In this document: positions 8,065 through 14,204 of the stretch, one piece after another
How the letters are laid out: every line of letters starts with the position of its first letter
Numbering within the stretch: position 1 is the first letter of the stretch
Assembly: GCA_017508895.1 (NCBI GenBank)
Contig: JAFWRA010000171.1
Coordinates: 1 to 20,193, forward strand
DNA from: Bacteroidales bacterium
Lineage (GTDB): Bacteria; Bacteroidota; Bacteroidia; Bacteroidales; F082
Reading direction: 5' to 3'
Length of the DNA stretch: 20,193 nucleotides
Notes under the pieces: generated by a model
Databases searched by the model: none
Seen by the model: only the letters and a program-made list of their open reading frames with translations
What the model was told of the DNA's origin: nothing
Made by a program: the position numbers and the translations under genes

Positions 8065-8748
8065 TTACTTCACCACCAACTTGAATCCTACGCCATGCAC
8101 ATTCTGGATGTCGACATTCGGGTCGTCCTTAAAATACTTGCGCAATTTGGTAATGTAAACATCCATCGAGCGCGCATTAAGGTAAGTGTCCTCCTCCCAA
8201 ATCTGCATTAAGGCATTGGAGCGTTCCAGTGTGTTGCCCATGTTTTCACACAACAACAACAAAAGGTCTGCTTCTTTTGAAGTCAGTTTCTTGGCCTCGT
8301 CGCCTTTGGTGAGTAAATGACGCGGCGAATCGAAGGTGAAACTGCCCAGCTGATAAACAGAGGGTTTGGCTTGCACATAAGTGCATCTGCGGTGAATCGC
8401 ATTAAGACGGGCCAGCAGCTCATCCATACTAAAAGGCTTTGTGATGTAATCGTCGGCACCTATGCGGAAACCTTCCAAAATATCATCCTGCTCTTTTTTT
8501 GCCGTAAGAAAAACAATCGGCATGGAAGGGTTGTTCATTTTGATTTGCTTGGCCAATGTGAAACCATCCATCACTGGCATCATTACATCAAATAAACAAA
8601 GGTCGTATTCATAATTATTGAAGCTGTTCAGGGCTTCCTGACCATTTGAACACAATGTGGTGAAAAGACCTTTAGAGTCAAGAAAAGCTTTGAGAATCAT
8701 TCCCAAATTCTTGTCATCTTCGGCTAATAAAACTTTAATTTGTGACAT
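8065..8748 (-). CDS. rprY: OmpR-family response regulator, RprY-like, without adjacent kinase
   Basis: A 227-residue two-component response regulator. The receiver domain (about 1-120) has acidic residues E10-D11-D12, phospho-acceptor D54 (CLFDVMMPVMDG), T82 and K104 (TKPF). The winged-helix DNA-binding domain (about 130-227) has the usual LTSKEADLLLLL, RSMDVYITKLRKYF and VHGVGFKLV elements. Overall wording is closest to RprY of Bacteroidales, where it affects stress and sodium-linked gene expression; the orthologue call rests on this resemblance. In Bacteroides fragilis it pairs with the RprX kinase, but in Porphyromonas gingivalis it is an orphan. Here no kinase adjoins it either: one side is the serine hydrolase, the other pgi. 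The gene appears to have its own promoter at 8831. Confidence 0.85.
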   Translation of the reverse strand: MSQIKVLLAEDDKNLGMILKAFLDSKGLFTTLCSNGQEALNSFNNYEYDLCLFDVMMPVMDGFTLAKQIKMNNPSMPIVFLTAKKEQDDILEGFRIGADDYITKPFSMDELLARLNAIHRRCTYVQAKPSVYQLGSFTFDSPRHLLTKGDEAKKLTSKEADLLLLLCENMGNTLERSNALMQIWEEDTYLNARSMDVYITKLRKYFKDDPNVDIQNVHGVGFKLVVK

Positions 8749-8830
8749 AAAAATAAAATTGAATAGAAAAATAGTTACTTGATTAAGCGAGTTGAAATAT
8801 AGTGTACTCTTTTAGTTTGAAAAGGTGTTG

Positions 8831-8838
8831 CAAAAATA
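8831..8838 (-). promoter_or_regulatory. -7 promoter box for rprY
   Basis: On the minus strand this reads TATTTTTG followed by CAACACC. It would give a leader of about 75 AT-rich bases before the rprY start. No clear -33 element was found. Confidence 0.45.
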
Positions 8839-8921
8839 AGAATTCCAACAAAATAAAAACGAAAAAACTCAAAAAAAATTGTTGCATGAACAGCCTTTTT
8901 TATTTCTGTCCTTTTTTTTCA

Positions 8922-8929
8922 TATCTTCG
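8922..8929 (+). promoter_or_regulatory. Weak -7-like box upstream of pgi
   Basis: TATCTTCG followed by CAGC differs from TAnnTTTG at one base and lies 27 bases before the pgi start, in a T-rich tract. An alternative is TATTTCTG at 8901. Neither has a full -33 partner. Confidence 0.3.
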
Positions 8930-8955
8930 CAGCATCATCAATAAAAACAAAAATC

Positions 8956-10287
8956 ATGAAAATCGACCTTAGTCACGTTACGCCTTTTTTGGATAAGGCT
9001 TTAAAAAAATCATTAGAATCAAGAATATCAGTAATTTACGAAACCATTTACAAAAAGACTGGTGCCGGAAACGACTTCCTCGGCTGGGTGAACCTGCCCT
9101 CAGAAATCGATGAGAACCTGTTGGCCGACATCGAGAAAACGGCTGCTGACCTGCGCAAAAAGTCGGAGATTTTTGTCGTCATCGGCATCGGAGGCTCCTA
9201 TCTCGGCGCCCGTGCTGTCATCGAAGCCTTGCAAAACCACTTTGCACCGCTCACTGGCGAGAAGCCGCTCATCGTCTATGCCGGCCATAACATGAGCGAG
9301 GACTACCTCCATGATTTGATGGCCATCCTCGACAAGAAGGACTATTCGCTGGCCGTCATCTCCAAGTCGGGCACGACGACGGAACCCGCCATCGCCTTCC
9401 GCATCCTCAAGCGACACATCATCAACAAATATGGCGAAAAGGAAGCTGCCTCGCGCATCATCGCCATCACCGACAAGGCCCGTGGCGCTTTGAAACAATT
9501 GGCCAACGTGAAAGGCTACAAGACCTATATCGTCCCCGATGATGTGGGCGGCCGTTTCTCGGTGCTCACTCCCGTGGGTCTGTTGCCCATCGCTATGGCA
9601 GGCATCGACATCCGCACACTGGTGAAGGGTGCCGTCGAGATGGAGCAACAATGCAAAGCCAACCCGACCCTCGAGAACCCCGTCACGCAATATGCCGTGG
9701 TGCGCCAAGCCCTCTATGCCCAAGGCCTGACCAACGAGATTATGGTGAACTATGAGCCGCGTCTGGTTTACTTCAGCGAATGGTGGAAGCAGCTCTACGG
9801 CGAGAGCCATGGCAAGCAGCACAAGGGCATCTTCCCCGCTTCGGTCACCTTCAGCACCGACCTCCACTCCATGGGTCAGTACATCCAAGACGGTCTGCGC
9901 AACCTCTTCGAGACGGTGATTTCCGTCGAGAACTCGAACCATGAGCTCCGCATCCCGATGGAGAACGAAGACCTTGACCAACTGAACTACATCGCCGGCA
10001 AGCGCATCAGCGAGGTGAACCACAAGGCTGAACTCGGCACCGTGTTGGCCCACGAAGACGGCGGCGTGCCGAACCTCCGTATCGTCATTCCCGAAGTCTC
10101 CGAAAAGGTCCTCGGCGAATTGATTTATTTCTTCGAGATGGCCTGCGCCGTCAGCGGCTACATGCTGGATGTCAACCCGTTTGACCAGCCTGGCGTGGAA
10201 GCCTACAAGAAGAACATGTTCGCGTTGCTAGGCAAGAAAGGCTTTGAGGAGCAGACGGCGAAATTGAATGAAAGATTAGGTTTGTGA
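8956..10287 (+). CDS. pgi: Glucose-6-phosphate isomerase
   Basis: A cytoplasmic glycolytic enzyme interconverting glucose 6-phosphate and fructose 6-phosphate. Its 443 residues match the short form found in Bacteroidetes and Firmicutes, not the 550-residue E. coli form. SIS-domain phosphate-binding motifs are GIGGSYLGA from 77 and SKSGTTTE at 136-143. Family signatures are DDVGGRFSVLTPVG from 195, the catalytic Glu region YGESHGKQHKG at 281-291, and the C-terminal QPGVEAYK at 411-418 with the catalytic Lys418. The start follows an A-rich leader and matches the family N-terminus. It is divergent from rprY with a 207-base spacer. It shows no operon partner; a repeat element lies just downstream. 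Confidence 0.97.
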   Translation: MKIDLSHVTPFLDKALKKSLESRISVIYETIYKKTGAGNDFLGWVNLPSEIDENLLADIEKTAADLRKKSEIFVVIGIGGSYLGARAVIEALQNHFAPLTGEKPLIVYAGHNMSEDYLHDLMAILDKKDYSLAVISKSGTTTEPAIAFRILKRHIINKYGEKEAASRIIAITDKARGALKQLANVKGYKTYIVPDDVGGRFSVLTPVGLLPIAMAGIDIRTLVKGAVEMEQQCKANPTLENPVTQYAVVRQALYAQGLTNEIMVNYEPRLVYFSEWWKQLYGESHGKQHKGIFPASVTFSTDLHSMGQYIQDGLRNLFETVISVENSNHELRIPMENEDLDQLNYIAGKRISEVNHKAELGTVLAHEDGGVPNLRIVIPEVSEKVLGELIYFFEMACAVSGYMLDVNPFDQPGVEAYKKNMFALLGKKGFEEQTAKLNERLGL

Positions 10288-10341
10288 TAATAGAAACAAA
10301 TCTAACATAAATCTTATCGTAAATCGTTTTGCAGCGCTTTG

Positions 10342-10415
10342 CGTCACTGCGAGGCACGAAGCAGTCCAGACAACAAGCTCTTTCTCTGGATTGCTTCACT
10401 CCATTCGCAATGACG
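10342..10415. repeat. Inverted-repeat element (CGTCAyTGCGAG...CGCAATGACG), MITE-like
   Basis: The left arm (10342-10370) begins CGTCACTGCGAGGCACGAAG. The right arm (10385-10415) is its imperfect reverse complement and ends CGCAATGACG. About 14 bases lie between, and looser pairing extends outward to about 10334 and 10423. This arm sequence belongs to a widely dispersed palindromic repeat type seen between genes in many bacteria, with no coding capacity. It sits between the pgi stop and the next promoter. Confidence 0.8.
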
Positions 10416-10462
10416 CGAAGCGGCAGAATGGACATTACAATTTGTAATAGATTTGTGGCAGA

Positions 10463-10495
10463 TTTGTTTCCAAAAAGAAAAATTGATTAGTTTTG
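10463..10495 (+). promoter_or_regulatory. Consensus Bacteroidetes promoter for the 52-aa ORF
   Basis: TTTG at 10463-10466, a 21-base spacer and TAGTTTTG at 10488-10495, followed by CAGCC, fit the -33/-7 consensus TTTG-N19-21-TAnnTTTG. Transcription would start near 10502, giving a leader of about 20 bases before ATG 10524. Confidence 0.75.
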
Positions 10496-10523
10496 CAGCC
10501 TCAAAACATAGACAACATCTAAA

Positions 10524-10682
10524 ATGGACGTACCCAAAGACGACGTAAACTCACAGTTTACCTTCACCTACGATGACATCAAAGGCACCGTGCATGTGGT
10601 TGACCACCAAACGGGCGAAGAATATGACCTCTTAAAGGAAGACACCGGCTGGTTTGATGCCGAATTCAAATTTGATGTATAA
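10524..10682 (+). CDS. Small acidic protein of 52 residues, unknown function
   Basis: The ORF runs from ATG 10524 to TAA 10680-10682. The product starts MDVPKDDVNSQFTFTYDD and ends WFDAEFKFDV. It has 14 acidic against 4 Lys residues, no Arg, no Cys and no membrane segment. The pattern of alternating polar and hydrophobic residues (FTFTYDD, GTVHVVDHQTGEEYDLL) suggests a small beta fold. Support comes from the consensus promoter 28 bases upstream, sensible codon use and its position cleanly between two repeat clusters. I do not recognise the family. It has no signal peptide, so a cytoplasmic location is likely. It could still be a chance ORF, but the promoter makes a real gene more probable. 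Confidence 0.65.
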   Translation: MDVPKDDVNSQFTFTYDDIKGTVHVVDHQTGEEYDLLKEDTGWFDAEFKFDV

Positions 10683-10685
10683 ATA

Positions 10686-10818
10686 TTTCACGCAGAATAC
10701 GCAGAAAGCGCAGAACCTACCGGACGCAAACCTAATGTCAAACAATTCTGCGATTTCTGCGTGAGAAAGGAAGTGTCGCTTTGAGTTTCATATGATTCTG
10801 CGAATTCTGCGTGAGAAA
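10686..10818. repeat. Cluster of three TTCTGCG...GTGA repeats, one inverted
   Basis: The arm at 10686-10715 (TTTCACGCAGAATACGCAGA, then AAGCGCAGAA) is the reverse complement, with small changes, of 10745-10768 (ATTCTGCGATTTCTGCGTGA, then GAAA). A near-copy of the latter lies at 10794-10818. The first two arms can form a large hairpin just after the 52-aa ORF. The third abuts the stop codon of the gene ending at 10822. It may serve as a terminator for either side. Confidence 0.75.
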
Positions 10819-10821
10819 ATT

Positions 10822-11259
10822 CTATTTTTTGCGTTTCCAGGTTTGCGAGCGTCCCAGCCATCCGGCTCTATCCAAGGAGCCGCGCAGGATGAGTTCGTCG
10901 GTCTTGGCTTTGTAGCTCACCTTGCCGTAATACGTCTTTTGGCTTTCGGGGTCATAGACTTCTCCTCTGAGGACATCATCGTCTTGTTTCATGTCGATGA
11001 AAAGTTGAGTGCCCACCACGCCTTCGTATTCTTTTGCGTAAGGCGGTTGCATCACCTTGTACTTTCCGTTGGCGTCTTTCTCGTAAAGCATGATGACTTC
11101 ACAAGAATACGTGCCGCTTTTTTCCGTGATGTTGACGCACGAGCGCATATCGCCCGTCTTGTCGTCAAAAGTGTTCCACTGGCCGAGCATCTTGCTCACT
11201 TGGGCCTGTCCGAGAATGGTCGAGGCCATAAAAAGGACTAAAAATAGGAGTTTCTTCAT
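10822..11259 (-). CDS. DUF2147-family exported protein
   Basis: A 145-residue protein of the DUF2147 family, whose function is not known. Residues 1-20 (MKKLLFLVLFMASTILGQAQ) are a signal peptide, so it should be periplasmic or outer-membrane associated. Family landmarks are LGQWNTFDDKTGDMRS at 25-40, YDPESQKTYYGKVSYK at 102-117, LILRGSLDRAGWLGRSQTWKR at about 123-143. The Cys pair often present in the middle of the family is absent. An in-frame ATG exists upstream at 11316, but it overlaps the promoter and gives an unlikely N-terminus, so the start at 11259 is preferred. It is divergent from the CPBP gene and shares its control region. Confidence 0.88.
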   Translation of the reverse strand: MKKLLFLVLFMASTILGQAQVSKMLGQWNTFDDKTGDMRSCVNITEKSGTYSCEVIMLYEKDANGKYKVMQPPYAKEYEGVVGTQLFIDMKQDDDVLRGEVYDPESQKTYYGKVSYKAKTDELILRGSLDRAGWLGRSQTWKRKK

Positions 11260-11283
11260 TGGAATGAGTTTTGAATCAGGGGA

Positions 11284-11317
11284 CAAAAATACAAAAATCG
11301 TGCAATGAATTTGCAAA
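11284..11317 (-). promoter_or_regulatory. Promoter for the DUF2147 gene
   Basis: On the minus strand TTTG (11314-11317), a 22-base spacer and TATTTTTG (11284-11291) lie 24 bases before the start codon. The spacer is one base longer than usual. It is back to back with the CPBP promoter: the two -33 elements are only two bases apart. Confidence 0.55.
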
Positions 11318-11319
11318 GA

Positions 11320-11351
11320 TTTGATTTTGTAGTAATTGTTTTATACTTTTG
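11320..11351 (+). promoter_or_regulatory. Consensus promoter for the CPBP protease gene
   Basis: TTTG at 11320-11323, exactly 20 bases, then TACTTTTG at 11344-11351. It matches the Bacteroidetes consensus. The predicted leader is about 60 bases to ATG 11419. Confidence 0.75.
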
Positions 11352-11418
11352 CCACATAAACAAATTATTTCAAAAAGCTTATAGAAGGAATAATGTTGAA
11401 TCTTAAAAGAATTATGAT

Positions 11419-12354
11419 ATGAAAAAGAATGCACATTCTTTCAAACAACTTTTGGTGCTGGTTGGTTCTCATTTAGGTATGCTTTTCCCATCGGTATTGC
11501 TTATTGTCGTTCTCACCGTGGCGATAAATAAGGGTGATGTTAACCCTGTACAAACCACCCTTTTAGGTGACAACCCGAGGTTATTAATGGCAATCACCTT
11601 TTTGCAAAGTATTTTGTTGTTCTTAGTGCCCGTTTTGATTGTAGCGAACATCTTCTACCGCGACAACAAACGTGAGTTTTATCGTTACGACCTTAGCCGA
11701 AGCAAGTGGCTGTTGGCTTTGGCAGGCGTGGCAGCATACGCGCTGCTGACCCCCTTCGCCGACTGGCTCGGCGTTTGGAACAACCACTGGGATGTTGGCC
11801 AAATATTTTCCATGATGTCCGAAGAGTATAACCATACGATCATGGGAATCGTTAAGGAAACAACTAATGCTGGCTTTATTGGGCTACTGATAATGGTGTT
11901 GGTATTAGCTGTATTGCCTGCCATTTGCGAGGAACTCTTCTTCCGTGTAGGTTTGCAGCAACTGCTTGGCAAATGGTTCAGGAACGACCATGTTGCAGTT
12001 GTAGTCACGGCTCTCATTTTCAGTTTCGTCCATTTAGATATGGGCGGTTTCCTCGTCCGCTTCGTGATGGGCATGGTGCTGGGCTATGTGTTTTTGTATT
12101 CGCGCTCCCTAGTGCCCAATGTGATACTTCATTTCTTGAACAATGCTGTGGCTACGGTTAGTATGTATTTTGCCCTCCGCAATGGCAAATCATTGGACGA
12201 ACTTGAACAGCCTTGGATGCTCCATTGGTTGCCAACGACAATCTGTACGATAGCTGCCATAGTGCTGTTTTGGTATTGTTTTGTGCGCAAAACAAACACC
12301 ATTCAGCAACAAAGTGATGATTCGGAACCTCAATCTCCAGTTAATTGCTTATAA
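11419..12354 (+). CDS. CPBP-family intramembrane glutamic endopeptidase (Rce1-like)
   Basis: A 311-residue polytopic membrane protein of the CPBP/CAAX-protease (Abi) family. Bacterial members are putative intramembrane proteases, some linked to bacteriocin self-immunity or protein maturation; most lack a known substrate. The catalytic motifs are intact: EELFFR with Glu171-Glu172 and Arg176, FSFVH with His205, and HFLNN with His238 and Asn242. Several hydrophobic segments surround them, for example about 20-35, 60-80, 97-112, 153-170, 192-205, 215-230 and 270-290. The last 20 residues are polar and probably cytosolic. No CAAX-like or bacteriocin gene is nearby. Its 3' end overlaps that of the convergent TolC-like gene by 25 bases. 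Confidence 0.9.
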   Translation: MKKNAHSFKQLLVLVGSHLGMLFPSVLLIVVLTVAINKGDVNPVQTTLLGDNPRLLMAITFLQSILLFLVPVLIVANIFYRDNKREFYRYDLSRSKWLLALAGVAAYALLTPFADWLGVWNNHWDVGQIFSMMSEEYNHTIMGIVKETTNAGFIGLLIMVLVLAVLPAICEELFFRVGLQQLLGKWFRNDHVAVVVTALIFSFVHLDMGGFLVRFVMGMVLGYVFLYSRSLVPNVILHFLNNAVATVSMYFALRNGKSLDELEQPWMLHWLPTTICTIAAIVLFWYCFVRKTNTIQQQSDDSEPQSPVNCL

Positions 12355-13793
12355 GTCATCAAATTAATCCGATACTCCACGCGGCTGTCAGTGAGCTCGT
12401 CGCGGCTTTGCTTAAGTAGGGTTTGGGCTTCAAGCACGTCCGAGAGGGCGACCAAACCAGCATCGTAATAGTCCTGCGTGATTTTCAAGTTAGCTTCTGC
12501 ATCACTGAGGGCAGTTTGAGCCATGGTGATGCGCAGCCAACTCTGTTCAAGGTTAAACCAGGCTTGGTTGGTCTGCATCTCCATCTTCTCGGTAAGGTCG
12601 CGACGGGTGTTTTCGGCCATCTCGGTGTCGAGCTTGTGCTTCTTCAACTTGAAGGAGGTCTTGTGCCAGTCGGTGATGGGCACTTGCAGCACGGCGAACA
12701 CCATGGCGTTGGGCTTGGTGTTCTCCATAACGGTATGATAGTTCACACCGCCGCCCACCAAAAGTGAAGGCAAAGCCTCGCCGAGGGTCATTTTCTTTTT
12801 CAGCTTTTCGGCTTCTATCGAGAGATCGAGGAGGTGACTTTCGTTGCGCAATGCCACGGCTTCGGCAACATCCTTGAACGTTGTCGTGGGGTTGGTCTCC
12901 AATCCCAAAGTATCTACAAGTTCCATTTCTTGCCAATCGGCACCGATGGTTTGTGCCAAGGCCATCTTGAGCAAGGTGATGCCGTCCGTGACTTTCTTGC
13001 GGTTGAGTTGGCTTTCGTTCTGTTTTACCTTCAGCTTAAACTGATCGGTAGGCATGGCTAAGCCCGCTTCGATGGCACCCGATAGGTCTTTATCCAAGGT
13101 ATCCAAGAGTCGGTCGAGTTGGTCCAAAGTGTTCAGTTTCTCTTGCAAGGCCACGATTTGCCAATAGAGCGTTTCGGTTTGTAGGCGCACCTCGTCTTCC
13201 TTCACTTTTGTCTGGGTTTCAGCGGCATCTATGCCTAACTTAGCGAGTTTGTTGCCGTTGCGAATACGGCCTCCAGCATAAATCGGTTCTGTCGCCATCG
13301 CGTTGAGCATCACGCCATTTTGCACAAAGGAATACGCTTTGTCTATGCCCATATTGGCACCATATTCGGCATAAAGGGTATAAAGAAGCTGCCTCAACTG
13401 CGCGTTGTCGATGTCCTCAATGCCGAAGGTAAGCATCGGGTTCAAGGCATCGAAAGCCACGGCTTGTGCTGACACAGTGGGGAAGTATTCGGTTCGGGCT
13501 TCGTTTTTCGTTGCCCTTGCTTTGTCGATTTCCAACTGGTTGTTTTTCAGTTCGATGTTGTTCTCCAAAGCCATTTCGATGCAGTCTTGAACGGAAAGGT
13601 TGAGCGGTTTCTGAGCCATCAAGGAAACTGAAAATGATGTAAGCAGAATCATTAATGCGACGGTTCGGACGGATTTGTAATCCGGCCGTATTGAAGTGGG
13701 GATTTCAAATCCCCTTTTCCTTCCCGACGGATTGCAAATCCGTCGGAACAAAAGACTTTTCAATCCTTTCTCTTTATCCATAACCTTTCCCAT
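12330..13793 (-). CDS. TolC-like outer-membrane efflux protein
   Basis: The outer-membrane channel of the tripartite efflux system encoded upstream. It has 487 residues from ATG 13793. The mature part starts after a signal sequence ending SVSLMAQ and carries two OEP-type helical repeats, with LSVQDCIEMALENNIELKNN near 65-85 and later LSDVLEAQTLLKQSRDEL near the C-terminus. Ala/Gln/Leu-rich long helices fit the TolC barrel-tunnel fold. The N-terminus is odd: about 46 residues precede the hydrophobic segment, and residues 17-43 are encoded by three palindromes (13670-13746). The next ATG, at 13652, would give a signal peptide with no basic residues, so the long form may really be translated. 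The gene overlaps the upstream small gene by 34 bases, implying translational coupling. Confidence 0.88.
   Translation of the reverse strand: MGKVMDKEKGLKSLLFRRICNPSGRKRGFEIPTSIRPDYKSVRTVALMILLTSFSVSLMAQKPLNLSVQDCIEMALENNIELKNNQLEIDKARATKNEARTEYFPTVSAQAVAFDALNPMLTFGIEDIDNAQLRQLLYTLYAEYGANMGIDKAYSFVQNGVMLNAMATEPIYAGGRIRNGNKLAKLGIDAAETQTKVKEDEVRLQTETLYWQIVALQEKLNTLDQLDRLLDTLDKDLSGAIEAGLAMPTDQFKLKVKQNESQLNRKKVTDGITLLKMALAQTIGADWQEMELVDTLGLETNPTTTFKDVAEAVALRNESHLLDLSIEAEKLKKKMTLGEALPSLLVGGGVNYHTVMENTKPNAMVFAVLQVPITDWHKTSFKLKKHKLDTEMAENTRRDLTEKMEMQTNQAWFNLEQSWLRITMAQTALSDAEANLKITQDYYDAGLVALSDVLEAQTLLKQSRDELTDSRVEYRINLMTYKQLTGD
13670..13746. repeat. Triple-palindrome cluster inside the 5' part of the TolC-like gene
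   Basis: There are three hairpins in a row: 13724-13746 (CCGACGGATT/AATCCGTCGG stem), 13698-13714 (GGGGATTT/AAATCCCC) and 13670-13684 (CGGATT/AATCCG). All share a GGATTnnnAATCC-like core, with spacers of 9 and 13 bases. On the minus strand they are read in frame as RRICNPSGRKRGFEIPTS and RPDYKSV. The cluster looks like a dispersed non-coding repeat that has landed in, or become part of, a coding region. Confidence 0.8.
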
Positions 13794-14191
13794 AGCCTTT
13801 TATACTCCTCCTCAGAAGTAGTAACGGGTTCATCAATGTATATTCTTACTTTTTTATATGGTTCTTCAGGAGAGAATCTTACCTTGTAAGTGTCTCCAAC
13901 AACAGCTTTCTGGAATTGTTCCTTTTCTTCGTATGATAGAGAACATGTCCCATCTATGATGGTATCATCCATAAAAAATGAAAATTCAATAATATATGGA
14001 TTCGGACCAGTACCAAAACGAGAACCAATTGTATATGTATTTGTTACAACGCCAATAGTTTCTTCTCCTGTTGACAAAAGCGTTTGTCTTTCTTTACGGA
14101 GAAATAGTGCAGAAACTAACGCAATAAGCAAACCACACACAAATACAATAAGTGCAATCCTAAGTTTCCTGTTTTTGTTTACTTTTTTCAT
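13760..14191 (-). CDS. Small one-helix membrane protein, DUF3592-like, inside the RND operon
   Basis: A 143-residue protein with a basic N-terminus (MKKVNKNRKLR), one membrane helix at about 11-31 and a soluble part outside the cytoplasm. That part (ETIGVVTNTYTIG, YIIEFSF, VGDTYKVRFSPEEP) has the pattern of DUF3592-type proteins: a 'GxV' beta strand and a '(V)GD..KVRFSPEEPYKKVRI' ending. This assignment is tentative and says nothing of function. It starts 13 bases after the RND pump stop and overlaps the TolC-like start by 34 bases, so it should be co-translated with the efflux genes. GC content is about 36% over 13801-14160 by hand count, against 58-60% in sampled stretches of the flanking genes. 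That suggests separate acquisition. Confidence 0.75.
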   Translation of the reverse strand: MKKVNKNRKLRIALIVFVCGLLIALVSALFLRKERQTLLSTGEETIGVVTNTYTIGSRFGTGPNPYIIEFSFFMDDTIIDGTCSLSYEEKEQFQKAVVGDTYKVRFSPEEPYKKVRIYIDEPVTTSEEEYKRLWERLWIKRKD

Positions 14192-14204
14192 ATGTTGTCT
14201 ACCT

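Noticed and set aside
7883..8158. 91-codon plus-strand frame across the serine hydrolase end and rprY tail
   Set aside because: It spans a terminator and a palindrome and overlaps two better-supported genes.
9100..10053. 317-codon minus-strand frame opposite pgi
   Set aside because: Antisense shadow of pgi; no family features.
10172..10435. 87-codon minus-strand frame overlapping the 3' end of pgi
   Set aside because: It is formed from the CGTCAyTGCGAG element plus pgi antisense. The 'ANGVKQSRE...CFVPRSDAK' wording is typical of translated repeats.
11260..11316. Extended N-terminus (19 residues) of the DUF2147 protein
   Set aside because: It would cover the promoter box and bury the signal peptide; the start at 11259 fits better.
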